Shown: positions 44,513 to 53,685 of the stretch, piece by piece
Layout of the letters: every line of letters begins with the position of its first letter
How positions within the stretch are numbered: position 1 is the stretch's first letter
Assembly: GCA_012719495.1 (NCBI GenBank)
Contig: JAAYAG010000108.1
Coordinates: 25,714-89,713, forward strand
Direction of reading: 5' to 3'
DNA length: 64,000 nucleotides
DNA from: Bacteroidales bacterium
GTDB taxonomy: Bacteria > Bacteroidota > Bacteroidia > Bacteroidales > Prolixibacteraceae
The notes under the pieces: model-generated
Databases searched by the model: none
What the model was told of the DNA's origin: nothing
The model's input: only the letters and a program-made list of their open reading frames with translations
Made by a program: the position numbers and the translations under genes

Positions 44513-45832
44513 TTAATCCTTGGGATGATCAGCCAAAAACTGTTTCAACCGCATTTCAAGGTCACCAAATTGAGCTCGTTTTACAGGAGCTACACAAGCC
44601 CTCAATCCTTCTTGTTTGCTTCCGGTACTTAAAAGTGTTATTGCACTGATGCCATAACACATAAGCTCGTGCAATAGTTCACCGGCTTTCATGGAGCCAT
44701 AACTCAGGGTGAAATAAAAACCATCGGCAATATCCTGATCAATATCTTTATCGTATAGAATACTGAAGCCGTTATCGGTGAAAAGTTTTTTCATGACATG
44801 GGCTTTTTCAGCATATTCTTTTAGCTCATCAACAAAATTAAACGTTCCGTTATTTACCGCTTTCAGCATGGCAGCCATGGCAAATTGTACCGAATGGGTC
44901 ACCCCCGACGAAAGTGCATATAAAGCCCTGTATATAACCGTATTACCAAATGTATTCATCATAAAACGTTTCTCGAGGGCTGGATATTTACGGTTGAAAA
45001 GCTTATCAGACATAACTATCACAGCTATACGCTGCCCGGCATAGGAGAATATTTTCGATGCCGAGATAAACAACACATAATTGTCGGTGTATTTTGCCAC
45101 TGTTGATTGAAAAGGTGCCACCCCCGGACGCGAAATGTCTTTTCTGAAATCCATGCCAAAATAGGCAAGGTCTTCCATCACAATAACATCATATTTATTG
45201 GCTAACTCAGCAATAATTTTCAATTCATCTTCGGTGAGACAAACCCATGTTGGGTTGTTCGGGTTTGAATAAATTACCGAATGAATGTTTCCTTTTGAAA
45301 AATACGATTCAAGTTTTTCACGAAGTTTTTCTCCCCGGAAATTATACACATCGAACGATTCGAATTTTGCACCAATCATCATAAATTGCTGTTTCTGAAC
45401 AGGAAATCCCGGATCGATAAACAGCGCGGTATCTTTTGCCGCATCACAGCACGAAGACACCTGAAACAGTGCATAAGTAGCTTGCATTGAACCTGTTGAA
45501 GGTGCACAATGTTCAGGCTTTACGTCGATGTCAAGAAAGTTCTTCACAAATAACGCCGCTTCGGTTTTAAGTTCAGGAATACCATTGATATTTGGATAAA
45601 GCGAAGCAACACCACGGTGCAATGCCTCAATCTCGGCATCGATTCCGACCTTGGCAGCTGGCAACCCGGGTACACCCATTTCCATACGAACATATTTTTC
45701 GCCCGTTTCGGCTTCAATCATATCAACTATTTGAACAACTTCGCGAATCGAAGCTCTGTTCATATCACTGATATTCAAGGATGATAAATGTTTTTCTACG
45801 ATTTCCCTCTTGATGGGAGTTGATTGTATCAT
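44513..45832 (-). CDS. PLP-dependent class I/II aminotransferase (aromatic amino acid type)
   Basis: 439 residues, fold type I. PLP-binding features: YSNPNNPTWVCLTEDEL, VVMEDLAYFGMDFRK-like region around the conserved Asp/Tyr, and the Schiff-base Lys in LFISASKIFSYAGQRIAV. In Bacteroidota this protein is usually found next to pheA and is taken to transaminate phenylpyruvate or hydroxyphenylpyruvate. Here it is 34 bases after pheA and 30 bases before the ferredoxin subunit gene. Confidence 0.88.
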   Translation of the reverse strand: MIQSTPIKREIVEKHLSSLNISDMNRASIREVVQIVDMIEAETGEKYVRMEMGVPGLPAAKVGIDAEIEALHRGVASLYPNINGIPELKTEAALFVKNFLDIDVKPEHCAPSTGSMQATYALFQVSSCCDAAKDTALFIDPGFPVQKQQFMMIGAKFESFDVYNFRGEKLREKLESYFSKGNIHSVIYSNPNNPTWVCLTEDELKIIAELANKYDVIVMEDLAYFGMDFRKDISRPGVAPFQSTVAKYTDNYVLFISASKIFSYAGQRIAVIVMSDKLFNRKYPALEKRFMMNTFGNTVIYRALYALSSGVTHSVQFAMAAMLKAVNNGTFNFVDELKEYAEKAHVMKKLFTDNGFSILYDKDIDQDIADGFYFTLSYGSMKAGELLHELMCYGISAITLLSTGSKQEGLRACVAPVKRAQFGDLEMRLKQFLADHPKD

Positions 45833-45866
45833 GTTCTGTTAAACTATATTATTGGCAATGCCTTTG

Positions 45867-46712
45867 TTATACGTCGTAAATTTTCCGTTCGCCGCGAACA
45901 TATTCTCCAAGTACAGTTAGGCTCGAAACGTTTTTGAGCACCTGATGGATTGCCTGTTCGTAGTTATTTGAGTTTTCCCATTCAATATCAACATGAAACG
46001 AGTACTCATCGGGTTTTCCAATAATGGGAACCGATTGTATTTTGGTGAGGTTTATTTTATTTTCGGCAAATATATTCAATACTTTAGCTAAAGAGCCATA
46101 AAAGTGCCCAACCTCGAAACAAATTGATGCTTTGTTAGCATCTTCGGAGTGGTGGTAATATTTTGAAAGGATCAGGAACCGTGTATAATTTCTTTTGTTG
46201 GTTTCGATTCCTTTGTCAAGAATCTCGAGTCCATAAATCTCAGCCGAGCGTTCGTTGGCAATGCAAGCGGCATTCCTAAGATTATTTTTTGCTATGTTTT
46301 TTGCCGAACCAGCAGTATCAAACGATTCATCAAGCGATATTTCACCAAAAGTAGCATCGATATATTCAGCACATTGCTTAATAGCTACGGGATGCGAATG
46401 TATTTCTACAATATCTTCTTTCTTCACCCCAGGCAACACCAACAAGTTCATTTGTATGTGTAGGTATATTTCACCGGTGATTTTAAGGTGATAATCACGC
46501 AGCAAACCGTAATTTTCGAGTAAGCTTCCGGCAATGGCGTTTTCTATGGCCATCACCGCAATATCGGCTTGGTCGGAGTCGACAAGCTGGCAAACTTTTC
46601 TGAACGTACGGCATTCAATAATTTCAATTTTTTCATCCCCAAAGTATCGTTGGGCTGCATCTTCGTGAAACGACCCTACGATTCCTTGTATGGCTACTTT
46701 TTTAATATTCAT
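45867..46712 (-). CDS. pheA: Prephenate dehydratase with ACT domain
   Basis: Converts prephenate to phenylpyruvate, the branch to phenylalanine. 281 residues: catalytic domain (about 1-180) with IQGIVGSFHEDAAQRYFG, the AIENAIAGSLLENY block and NYTRFLILSK with the conserved Thr-Arg-Phe; regulatory ACT domain (about 195-275) with the Phe-binding ESRP region replaced by TKIQSVPIIGKPDEYSFHVD. No chorismate mutase domain. First gene of the pheA-aminotransferase-vor operon. Its start is only 30 bases downstream of a terminator-like hairpin, preceded by a short Phe-containing frame. Confidence 0.93.
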   Translation of the reverse strand: MNIKKVAIQGIVGSFHEDAAQRYFGDEKIEIIECRTFRKVCQLVDSDQADIAVMAIENAIAGSLLENYGLLRDYHLKITGEIYLHIQMNLLVLPGVKKEDIVEIHSHPVAIKQCAEYIDATFGEISLDESFDTAGSAKNIAKNNLRNAACIANERSAEIYGLEILDKGIETNKRNYTRFLILSKYYHHSEDANKASICFEVGHFYGSLAKVLNIFAENKINLTKIQSVPIIGKPDEYSFHVDIEWENSNNYEQAIHQVLKNVSSLTVLGEYVRGERKIYDV

Positions 46713-46741
46713 TGTGTTTTTCTTTTGTTTAAATAATAAAA

Positions 46742-46763
46742 AACCCGGGTTTAGCCCCGGGTT
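46742..46763 (-). terminator. Leader terminator (candidate attenuator hairpin) before pheA
   Basis: On the minus strand the arms AACCCGGG and CCCGGGTT enclose GCTAAA, followed by a TTTTTTATTATTT tract: a full intrinsic terminator ending 30 bases before the pheA ATG. No promoter fits between it and pheA, so transcripts reaching pheA must read through. It could also end the paaK-ACT transcript, whose stop is 243 bases upstream. Confidence 0.7.
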
Positions 46764-46783
46764 CAGATAATATCATTTGGTTA

Positions 46784-46846
46784 TCACTCCTCCGGGAACA
46801 ATTTGCAGCAAATGCCAAAAAATATGTCACTCCATGACTGAACCAT
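46784..46846 (-). CDS. Candidate Phe leader peptide, 20 codons
   Basis: ATG at 46846 to TGA at 46786-46784 encodes 20 residues beginning MVQSWSDIFFG and containing three Phe codons, two of them adjacent, and one Trp. The stop lies 20 bases before the terminator hairpin. A segment near its end (TCCCGG on the minus strand, about 46792-46797) can pair with CCGGGG of the terminator's 5' side, giving an alternative antiterminator. The arrangement fits ribosome-mediated attenuation by phenylalanine, but the Phe content is modest and I could not find a convincing promoter. Confidence 0.4.
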   Translation of the reverse strand: MVQSWSDIFFGICCKLFPEE

Positions 46847-47005
46847 AATCAATTGCTATAAATTAGTGTCAAACTCTGATTAAAAAATTTCCTTTTACCA
46901 GCTAAATTTATTCACGGGCTGAAAATAACGAAAAACAAAAAAGAGAGGTTTATTTTTTCCGAATATTTATCTGTCGTTAAAAAATTTAATCACTTTTCAG
47001 GCCGT

Positions 47006-47431
47006 TTACATTTTATATAAATCGCTGGATTTCAACAAATCAAGTTCATACTTCTGCAATACTTCGATACATTTTCGAACATTAGTTGGTTTTATTACAA
47101 CGTTCGCAACTTCGCCCATAGAGAAAGCATACATGTATTCAATAGGAATCTGCTCTTCGTTAAGAATATTCAGAGCTTTTGCCATGGCTCCGGGAACATT
47201 TGGGCAACTAAGGCAGATAACTTCGGTAAGGTTCACCGAAAAATGGTTATTGCGAAGCACCTGAAGTGCTTTATCTGGATCAGAAACAATTACCCTGAGG
47301 ATACCAAAATCGCTGGTATCGGCAATGCTGAAAGCTGACATATTGATGCCTGCTTCGCCCAAAATATTAGTTACCTCGCACAAACGTCCTGATTTGTTTT
47401 CGAGGAATACGGACAGTTGCTTAATTATCAT
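47006..47431 (-). CDS. Tandem ACT-domain regulatory protein
   Basis: 141 residues consisting of two ACT domains: KQLSVFLENKSGRLCEVTNI with NILGEAGINMSAFSIADTSD, and a second starting VICLSCPNVPGAMAKALNIL. No catalytic domain. Such proteins commonly follow paaK genes in anaerobes and archaea and are thought to bind an aromatic amino acid. It starts 10 bases after paaK ends, so the two are co-transcribed. Confidence 0.87.
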   Translation of the reverse strand: MIIKQLSVFLENKSGRLCEVTNILGEAGINMSAFSIADTSDFGILRVIVSDPDKALQVLRNNHFSVNLTEVICLSCPNVPGAMAKALNILNEEQIPIEYMYAFSMGEVANVVIKPTNVRKCIEVLQKYELDLLKSSDLYKM

Positions 47432-47441
47432 GGCAATAGTA

Positions 47442-48740
47442 TTAAATTTTTCTGTTGTCGATTACTCTTTTTGCTTTTCCCGCAGACCGTTCAATTGTTT
47501 TAGGTTCAACAAGTTGTACCGTAACTGAAATTCCCAATGTGCTTTCGAGCTTGTATTTGATCTTTTTAGTCAGGTTTTGTAGTTCTTTTATCTCGTCAGA
47601 GAAGAACTGTTCCTGCACTTCAACCTGGACTTTCACAGTATCGAGGTTTCCTTCCCTTTCTACAAAGATAAGATAATGCGGCTCTGTTTCGCTCATTTCG
47701 AGCAATACACTTTCAATTTGTGACGGGAATACATTGACCCCACGAATGATGAGCATATCGTCGCTGCGGCCTTTGCATTTTTCCATACGCACCAACGTTC
47801 TTCCACATTCGCATTTGTCGTAAATAAGACGGGTAAGGTCGCGTGTGCGGTAACGCAACAGCGGAATTCCTTCTTTGGTAATGGTAGAAAATACTAACTC
47901 TCCCACTTCCCCTGGTTCAACCGGCAGTAAAGTTTCAGGATTAATTATTTCAGGAATGAAGTGATCTTCATTGATATGCATTCCAGCTTGGTGAGTACAT
48001 TCGCACGAAACGCCCGGCCCCATTACTTCGCTCAGCCCGTAAATATCGATGGCTTTAATTTTTAATTTCTTTTCGATGTCGCGTCTCATGTTTTCCGACC
48101 AGGGTTCGGCGCCAAAAATGCCCACCCGAAGTTTCAACGACGAAGCATCTATTTTCATTTCTTCCAATACTTCAGCAATATGAAGCACGTATGAAGGAGT
48201 GCAACAAATTACAGTCGAACCAAAATCCTGAAGTAATTGAATTTGCTTTTGGGTATTACCTCCTGAAATTGGGATTACGCTTGCGCCAAGGTTCTCTGTA
48301 CCATAGTGCAGCCCCAAGCCGCCGGTAAACAAGCCATACCCATAAGCAACCTGCACCAAATCGTTTTTGGTTACCCCGGCCATACACAACGAGCGGGTCA
48401 CATTTTCGGCCCACATAGCAATGTCATTTCGGGTATAACCAACTACTGTTGGCCGGCCAGTAGTCCCTGAAGAAGCATGAATACGTACAATTTCTGACAT
48501 TGGAACGGCAAAGGTACCGAACGGATAATTGTCACGAAGATCGGTCTTTGTGGTAAAAGGAAGTTTTACAAGATCGTCTAATGTTCGAATATCTTCAGGC
48601 ACTAGCCCTACTTCCTGCATTTTTTTCCTATAATACGGTACGTCGTGATATACACGTTTTACTGTCCTGATCAAACGTTCTGTTTGAAGTTGGCTCATTG
48701 AATCGCGCGAAGCACATTCAATATTTTCATTCCAAATCAT
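47442..48740 (-). CDS. paaK: Phenylacetate--CoA ligase
   Basis: 432-residue AMP-forming ligase making phenylacetyl-CoA (or another arylacetyl-CoA) from the acid, ATP and CoA. Motifs: [15 protein letters not shown] (P-loop), [40 protein letters not shown] and [25 protein letters not shown] C-terminal hinge. A Cys-rich metal site ([23 protein letters not shown]) is present. In anaerobic Bacteroidota PaaK is thought to work with ferredoxin oxidoreductases to make or break aromatic amino acids through arylacetates. Confidence 0.92.
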   Translation of the reverse strand: MIWNENIECASRDSMSQLQTERLIRTVKRVYHDVPYYRKKMQEVGLVPEDIRTLDDLVKLPFTTKTDLRDNYPFGTFAVPMSEIVRIHASSGTTGRPTVVGYTRNDIAMWAENVTRSLCMAGVTKNDLVQVAYGYGLFTGGLGLHYGTENLGASVIPISGGNTQKQIQLLQDFGSTVICCTPSYVLHIAEVLEEMKIDASSLKLRVGIFGAEPWSENMRRDIEKKLKIKAIDIYGLSEVMGPGVSCECTHQAGMHINEDHFIPEIINPETLLPVEPGEVGELVFSTITKEGIPLLRYRTRDLTRLIYDKCECGRTLVRMEKCKGRSDDMLIIRGVNVFPSQIESVLLEMSETEPHYLIFVEREGNLDTVKVQVEVQEQFFSDEIKELQNLTKKIKYKLESTLGISVTVQLVEPKTIERSAGKAKRVIDNRKI

Positions 48741-49206
48741 AATTGCTCTATTTATGTCAAAAAGATTTCAGTATTGAAATTTTGTAATATAAGATTGGTT
48801 AAATCTGAGCCGTAAAGATAATCAGTATTCGAATGAAAAAAGAAATAATTTGATTTTTTAGAATAACAATTTATAACTATTCACTCTTCTTTCATTTCAG
48901 TTTAGAATTAATATAGGCGAAATATATTAAATATCGAATATAAAAGTTCATATCTTGAAGTATAGCAATCTCCTATCGGGAAAAAACTATCCAATTAAAA
49001 CCCTGTTGAGAAAAAATCTCTTCAATAATTCAATTTCATAAATATAATTTTCATGAATAAAAATATCAAAACCCCTTAGGTTCAATTGCAATTTTGATAC
49101 GAATGGGAGAATCTGAGATATTTATTCCTTTCAAAATCATTAAATAAAAAAAGCTGTCATAGTGTAATTACCATGACAGCTTTTCTCTATATACTATTCC
49201 AAGTCT
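48741..49206. other. 466-bp intergenic region
   Basis: AT-rich. The part next to paaK holds a weak minus-strand -7 candidate TATCTTTA at 48812-48819. The distal part contains the terminator of the large secreted protein at 49149-49184. I see no gene or RNA in the remainder. Confidence 0.45.
49149..49184 (-). terminator. Intrinsic terminator of the large secreted protein gene
   Basis: A perfect 12-bp stem AAAAGCTGTCAT / ATGACAGCTTTT with a 12-base loop; on the minus strand the second arm is followed by a T-rich tract. It lies 23 bases past the stop at 49207. Confidence 0.85.
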
Positions 49207-52200
49207 TTATTTCACTAGCAACAACTGAGAATACCCTCGTGTTGGAGTTTCAACCCTGATAAGATAGCTGCCGGGCTTAAGTGCAGGTTCAGGCGACATA
49301 ACATGTTCTTCATTCACCCTGAAATCTGCATTTTCAGAATATATCTTTTGCCCAAGACTATTAATTACCGTTACCGTTGCTTCTTCCTCGCTGCCATTGT
49401 AGCGAACAGTAAAATGCCCAGTTGACGGATTTGGATATACCATAATTTTTTCATTCAACCCTAATGCTTCAACATTGACAAATGACAAGACTTCTACTGG
49501 ATTATTTATGTATGCCAGCGTGCAATCGTTAGTATCTTTAAGCACTACATAATATTTTCCTTTATCGAGCGAAGTAAAACCATTTGAAAAGCTCCATGTT
49601 TTTCCGTTATCAATTGAATATTCGAGTATGCCCGAACCTCCGGAAGCCGAAATAATAATGGTTCCATCTATGGCGGTATTCGATGTTAGGTTTGTTTTCA
49701 CCACCGAATTAACTACAAGTTGAGCTACATTAGGAATTTCAAACGCTTCGCCCAAATGCACACAATTATTGGTATCTTTTATGGCCGGGGTATAAGTCCC
49801 TGCATTAAGCGACGTAAAAACAGAATTGGTTTGCCAACGGCCTCCTGCATTAATTGAATATTGAATGCTGTTAGCTGGTGAGCTAATGGCAATTGCTCCG
49901 TCATTAACGCCATAGCACTTAACAGCTTCCAAAAGCTCAGCCTGCAATTGTAATTCGGGATATTTTTCAAACTGATACGATCCAAGCATAGGAGCAGAGC
50001 ACCCACTTATAGGATCCACACCAACAACAGTATAGTTTCCTGTAGCTGAAACACTTGTAAAATTGAGGGCAGCCCCGGTTCCTTGTAAGGCAATGGTAGT
50101 AGCAGCGCCATCAAGGTAAAGTGTATACCTGATTTCACTGTCCGATTTCGAGAGTTTCACCGCAGCATTGTTATAGTCGGGACAGAAAATGCCCCCGGCA
50201 TCGGTCACCTGATAGGTATTTAAACAGCTCGTTTTTAAATGACCAAGAGAATACCACTCAGATCCGGCTGTTGTTGAACACATTTTGCGCAAATAAACAT
50301 CGTAGTAAGTACTCCGTTTGAGCTGAGTAAATTCGTAGTGGTTGTTAGTGGTTGTTACCGGCGTTCCCTGCCCAATTTTAACGCCAGATTCCAGACAGTA
50401 AAGCTGGTAATTGAAACCTCCGGTCCCACCGTCCCATTCAACTGCAATTAAATTGCTTCCCACTTGGCTAACCCGGAAATTATCAACCGATCCACAATCA
50501 CTACATGAACCGGTAAATGAATAAACTATTCCGGTTGGAGGATCAGCTTTTGGCAAGAAGCTGAACATGGTTTCCCCACTAGCTCCATTGATTACCGTCA
50601 AACCGCACTCGCTTGACCACGCACTATTAATAAACTTAAGTTCAACAAATGAATTATTTGGGAATTGCATTGTATCGGTTAAGCTTGATCCGTTTGAGAA
50701 GGTAAGAGTTTTTACCAATTCACCATCTTGATAGATTTGTAGAGCATTGTCGTCCCAACCATCTCCCCAACTGTCAACCAAATTGAAAATAGTATTACAA
50801 GAATTAAGACCTGGAGTAGAGAATGAAATTGGGCCTAACACTAAACTCCGCATACCATCGCCACATACCGCAGAAATATAAGCTTCGTAGCGTGTTCCCG
50901 ATGATAGCCCGGTAATCAATCCATTCGAGCCATGAGCTTCAATAAATGTCCCGCTCCCTGATACAAACCCCTTTTCGCCATATTCTATTAAATAGTTAGT
51001 GCTGGCGCCAGGGCTTGCTGGCGAAATAGACAGCAAACAATTTGTGTTCTCAACTCTGGCAACATTGGCACTGAGCGGACGCAAGCAACTACCACATTGG
51101 TTATTGAATGAATGGATTATGCCTGTATTAGGTGAATTGCCTGCAAGAAATTGATAAAGCACTTCGTTAGTAAGTTCTTTCTTAACCGAGAATCCGCATT
51201 CACTCGACCAGCTAGCCTTTAAATAATCGATATCGACTTGTGAACCAGAACAAAACGAGAGGGTATCAGAGAAAGAACCTCCAGAGCTGATGGTCATTGT
51301 TGATCGGAGCAATCCATTTTCATATACGTTGATTTTTGCACCATGCCATCCGTCATTTCTTGAATCGGTAAGGCTGAAAATATAGCGGCAATCGGCATTA
51401 CATAATGTTGATGCTTCCAGCATATTTGAAAATACTAAACCCGAATTGTTTGCGCATTCTTTTCTCACATAAAAGGAATAAGGACGTGCTTCTTCCAAAT
51501 TGTCAATTACAACCGGTTTTTGTGAACACACAACTTCAGTTCCGCTTCCAATACTAAAACCAGGTTCTCCATATTCGACAATCCACCCACCAGGGACAGG
51601 ATTATTATCGGTCCAGTCGAGAGAAATGCTGTGCGATGTAATATCACTAGCAGTTAACGAGGTCGCTGGCGAACAAGTACCACATCCTTTCACAAAAGAA
51701 TAGATTGTTCCGGCAGCAGGAGCGTTACCCGAACTGAATCCATATAAAAGAGAATTGGTCTGTCCGTCGAGTATACTAAGGGAACACTCGTTAGGATATG
51801 ATCCCCGTTCAAAAACTACATTAACTTTAGAACCTTCACAAAACAAGAGCGTATCGATAAAACTTCTGCCTGAACTTATTGTCATGGTTTGAAGAAGCTG
51901 ATCATTTTCATACACATGTATTTTTGCCCCATTCCAGCCGTCGCTATACGAGTCGGAAAGGTTAAATATCACTCCGCATGAGGTTCCTCCACACCGGATA
52001 TTCAAGTCGGTTAGTTTTTGCCAAAAACCCAACTCTCCATTGGGGCAAATCGATTGAATATACACTTCGTAAACATTGAACGGCTCCAAATTATTTATAA
52101 CAAAAGGACTAGAAACATTATTGACATAAGTTGCCTCATCTAAGCCAGCCCCTTTTATGCCATACCGGATATTTGCCCTGTTGTTTTCAGAAATAAAATT

Positions 52201-52983
52201 AATAGTTGCCGATGTTCCATCAAGAGAAGCTGATAAAAAACTTATATAATCGCACGTAGGTTCTGCAAACACGTCAATCGGGAACGTGTGGGCCTCAACT
52301 TCCCAACCAGAATTATATTGCAAGTCGCTACCTGCTTTTATTGGAGGACACCAAGGACCAGAAGAAAGTGTTCCCTCGGTAGAGAAATCGAACCAGTACG
52401 TTCCTGGATTTTGAAAAACAAGGCCTTCTGTTGACAAGGTAATCGCCATTATTGGCCTATCGGTACTGGAAAGTGATGTACCTCGATAAACACCAGTCCA
52501 ATAGGTGTTTGTCATAATATTTGCAGAATGGCTGCCCCATATTATTTTACCACCGTCCATAGGCCTGGCATCCCAAATGCGTAAATAACCATGGGTAAAT
52601 GTCGATGTTGTAGTTGAATATTCCTGATAGCCATAAATTCGCACGGAGTCGATAGCCATATTGGGATCGTTGATAACTACGCGTGTTGCAAGAGAATAAG
52701 ATTCATCTTTATTGAAATTAAAACCCCATATATTATCATCCCAAGAGTAGGATAAGTCGGCACCATTTGCTCCTTGCCCCGGATGGGTTATAATGCTGCC
52801 ATTCGAAAAATAGACATTTTCATCGGTAAGCGGTTCAAACACTGGACTGGCAAGCGTGTGTTTTTCTCTTTTATCGCCACATTTTTCTTCACTGGGTTGC
52901 TGTGCGTATAATAAATTACAAACCAGCAGCATAAGCAAGAGCGTCATTCCCAAACCCTTGCAGGATAATTTTTTTACTTTCAT
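49207..52983 (-). CDS. Secreted modular protein with fibronectin-type repeats and T9SS type A sorting domain
   Basis: 1258 residues. A signal peptide (LLLMLLVCNLLYAQ) is followed by a beta-rich N-terminal domain (about 50-240). Then come three repeats about 195 residues long, each with a Cys-bounded module carrying DSYSDGWNGAKI, DSRNDGWHGAKI or DSWGDGWDDNALQI (DGW at about 348, 544 and 741) and a fibronectin III-like module (WIVEYGEPGFS, YLIEYGEKGFV). SprB-like or Ig-like repeats follow (YSINAGGRWQTN; YSIDNGKTWSFSNG). The last 75 or so residues (VYPNPSTGHFTVRYNG to RVETPTRGYSQLLLVK) are the type A sorting signal for type IX secretion and surface attachment. No enzyme domain is seen; adhesion is plausible. 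Confidence 0.9.
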   Translation of the reverse strand: MKVKKLSCKGLGMTLLLMLLVCNLLYAQQPSEEKCGDKREKHTLASPVFEPLTDENVYFSNGSIITHPGQGANGADLSYSWDDNIWGFNFNKDESYSLATRVVINDPNMAIDSVRIYGYQEYSTTTSTFTHGYLRIWDARPMDGGKIIWGSHSANIMTNTYWTGVYRGTSLSSTDRPIMAITLSTEGLVFQNPGTYWFDFSTEGTLSSGPWCPPIKAGSDLQYNSGWEVEAHTFPIDVFAEPTCDYISFLSASLDGTSATINFISENNRANIRYGIKGAGLDEATYVNNVSSPFVINNLEPFNVYEVYIQSICPNGELGFWQKLTDLNIRCGGTSCGVIFNLSDSYSDGWNGAKIHVYENDQLLQTMTISSGRSFIDTLLFCEGSKVNVVFERGSYPNECSLSILDGQTNSLLYGFSSGNAPAAGTIYSFVKGCGTCSPATSLTASDITSHSISLDWTDNNPVPGGWIVEYGEPGFSIGSGTEVVCSQKPVVIDNLEEARPYSFYVRKECANNSGLVFSNMLEASTLCNADCRYIFSLTDSRNDGWHGAKINVYENGLLRSTMTISSGGSFSDTLSFCSGSQVDIDYLKASWSSECGFSVKKELTNEVLYQFLAGNSPNTGIIHSFNNQCGSCLRPLSANVARVENTNCLLSISPASPGASTNYLIEYGEKGFVSGSGTFIEAHGSNGLITGLSSGTRYEAYISAVCGDGMRSLVLGPISFSTPGLNSCNTIFNLVDSWGDGWDDNALQIYQDGELVKTLTFSNGSSLTDTMQFPNNSFVELKFINSAWSSECGLTVINGASGETMFSFLPKADPPTGIVYSFTGSCSDCGSVDNFRVSQVGSNLIAVEWDGGTGGFNYQLYCLESGVKIGQGTPVTTTNNHYEFTQLKRSTYYDVYLRKMCSTTAGSEWYSLGHLKTSCLNTYQVTDAGGIFCPDYNNAAVKLSKSDSEIRYTLYLDGAATTIALQGTGAALNFTSVSATGNYTVVGVDPISGCSAPMLGSYQFEKYPELQLQAELLEAVKCYGVNDGAIAISSPANSIQYSINAGGRWQTNSVFTSLNAGTYTPAIKDTNNCVHLGEAFEIPNVAQLVVNSVVKTNLTSNTAIDGTIIISASGGSGILEYSIDNGKTWSFSNGFTSLDKGKYYVVLKDTNDCTLAYINNPVEVLSFVNVEALGLNEKIMVYPNPSTGHFTVRYNGSEEEATVTVINSLGQKIYSENADFRVNEEHVMSPEPALKPGSYLIRVETPTRGYSQLLLVK

Positions 52984-53685
52984 TCGAATTTGATATGTTT
53001 TTCTGTTTGGATGGTACCCGCATGTGAGTATTCATCCGTGTTGGTACTGGTTACGAACATGCTCGAATCAGGTATAAATGATTTGTTTTTTTTAAGAATT
53101 GTGCAAGAAACAATAGACATAACATGTTGCACCGAAAATATTCATTGAAGATTGCTTGTTCCACAACATGCTTGTTCGATTAAGAATTTGTTTGTTAGCG
53201 AGGCAAAAATAATATTAATTGGATTAAACACCCGCTCAATGATACTATTAAAACTAAAAAAAGACTGCAATTTTTATTTCACAAGTTGCTTTGAAAAACA
53301 AATTAAAAGCAATACGTTTTAAAAAAAGGATAGTATTACACAAAATCCAAATACTACAAACCCTCTAAATGCTCATAATCAAGAGGTAAACAGCACGAAA
53401 TAAGCCGTTACCGCAATGGTTACGCATGCAAGATATGAGATATAAAACCATTAAGATCGTTTTATAAAATGATTTGCGGTGAATTAACAATATAGAAAGT
53501 ATTGATACGGAAAGGATTCCTCGCTTTCCAAAAATATTAAAGGTTACACAAACTGAAGCAAAATTGGACAACCAAAAATCAAATCAAGAAAATCGAGGTG
53601 GCAGACATTTTTCAAACAAGCGGATAAAAACTCGAAATTTTCTTTTATTTTGTGTCTGCCTTTTTACAAAAAATAGAACTAAGAT
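52984..53685. other. 702-bp intergenic region
   Basis: The longest non-coding stretch in the window, between divergent genes. A minus-strand TATTTTTG box (53211-53204) could serve the secreted protein gene with a long leader. AACATG recurs near 53056, 53121 and 53164, with GCTTGTTC twice at 53154 and 53170. A minus-strand frame at 53365-53571 has no coding support. No clear RNA gene is seen. Confidence 0.4.

Noticed and set aside
46734..46781. Short minus-strand frame starting MILSEPGAK across the leader hairpin
   Set aside because: It runs through the terminator stem itself, so it cannot act as a leader peptide; the upstream frame ending at 46784 fits better.
53120..53177. Inverted repeat ACATGTTG/CAACATG as a hydrogenase-type operator
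   Set aside because: The arms are 7 bp, far apart and not arranged like the palindrome at 2020-2043; likely chance in AT-rich DNA.
53365..53571. Minus-strand frame of 68 codons with hydrophobic residues
   Set aside because: No start context, no family, biased by AT-rich DNA; not enough to call a gene.
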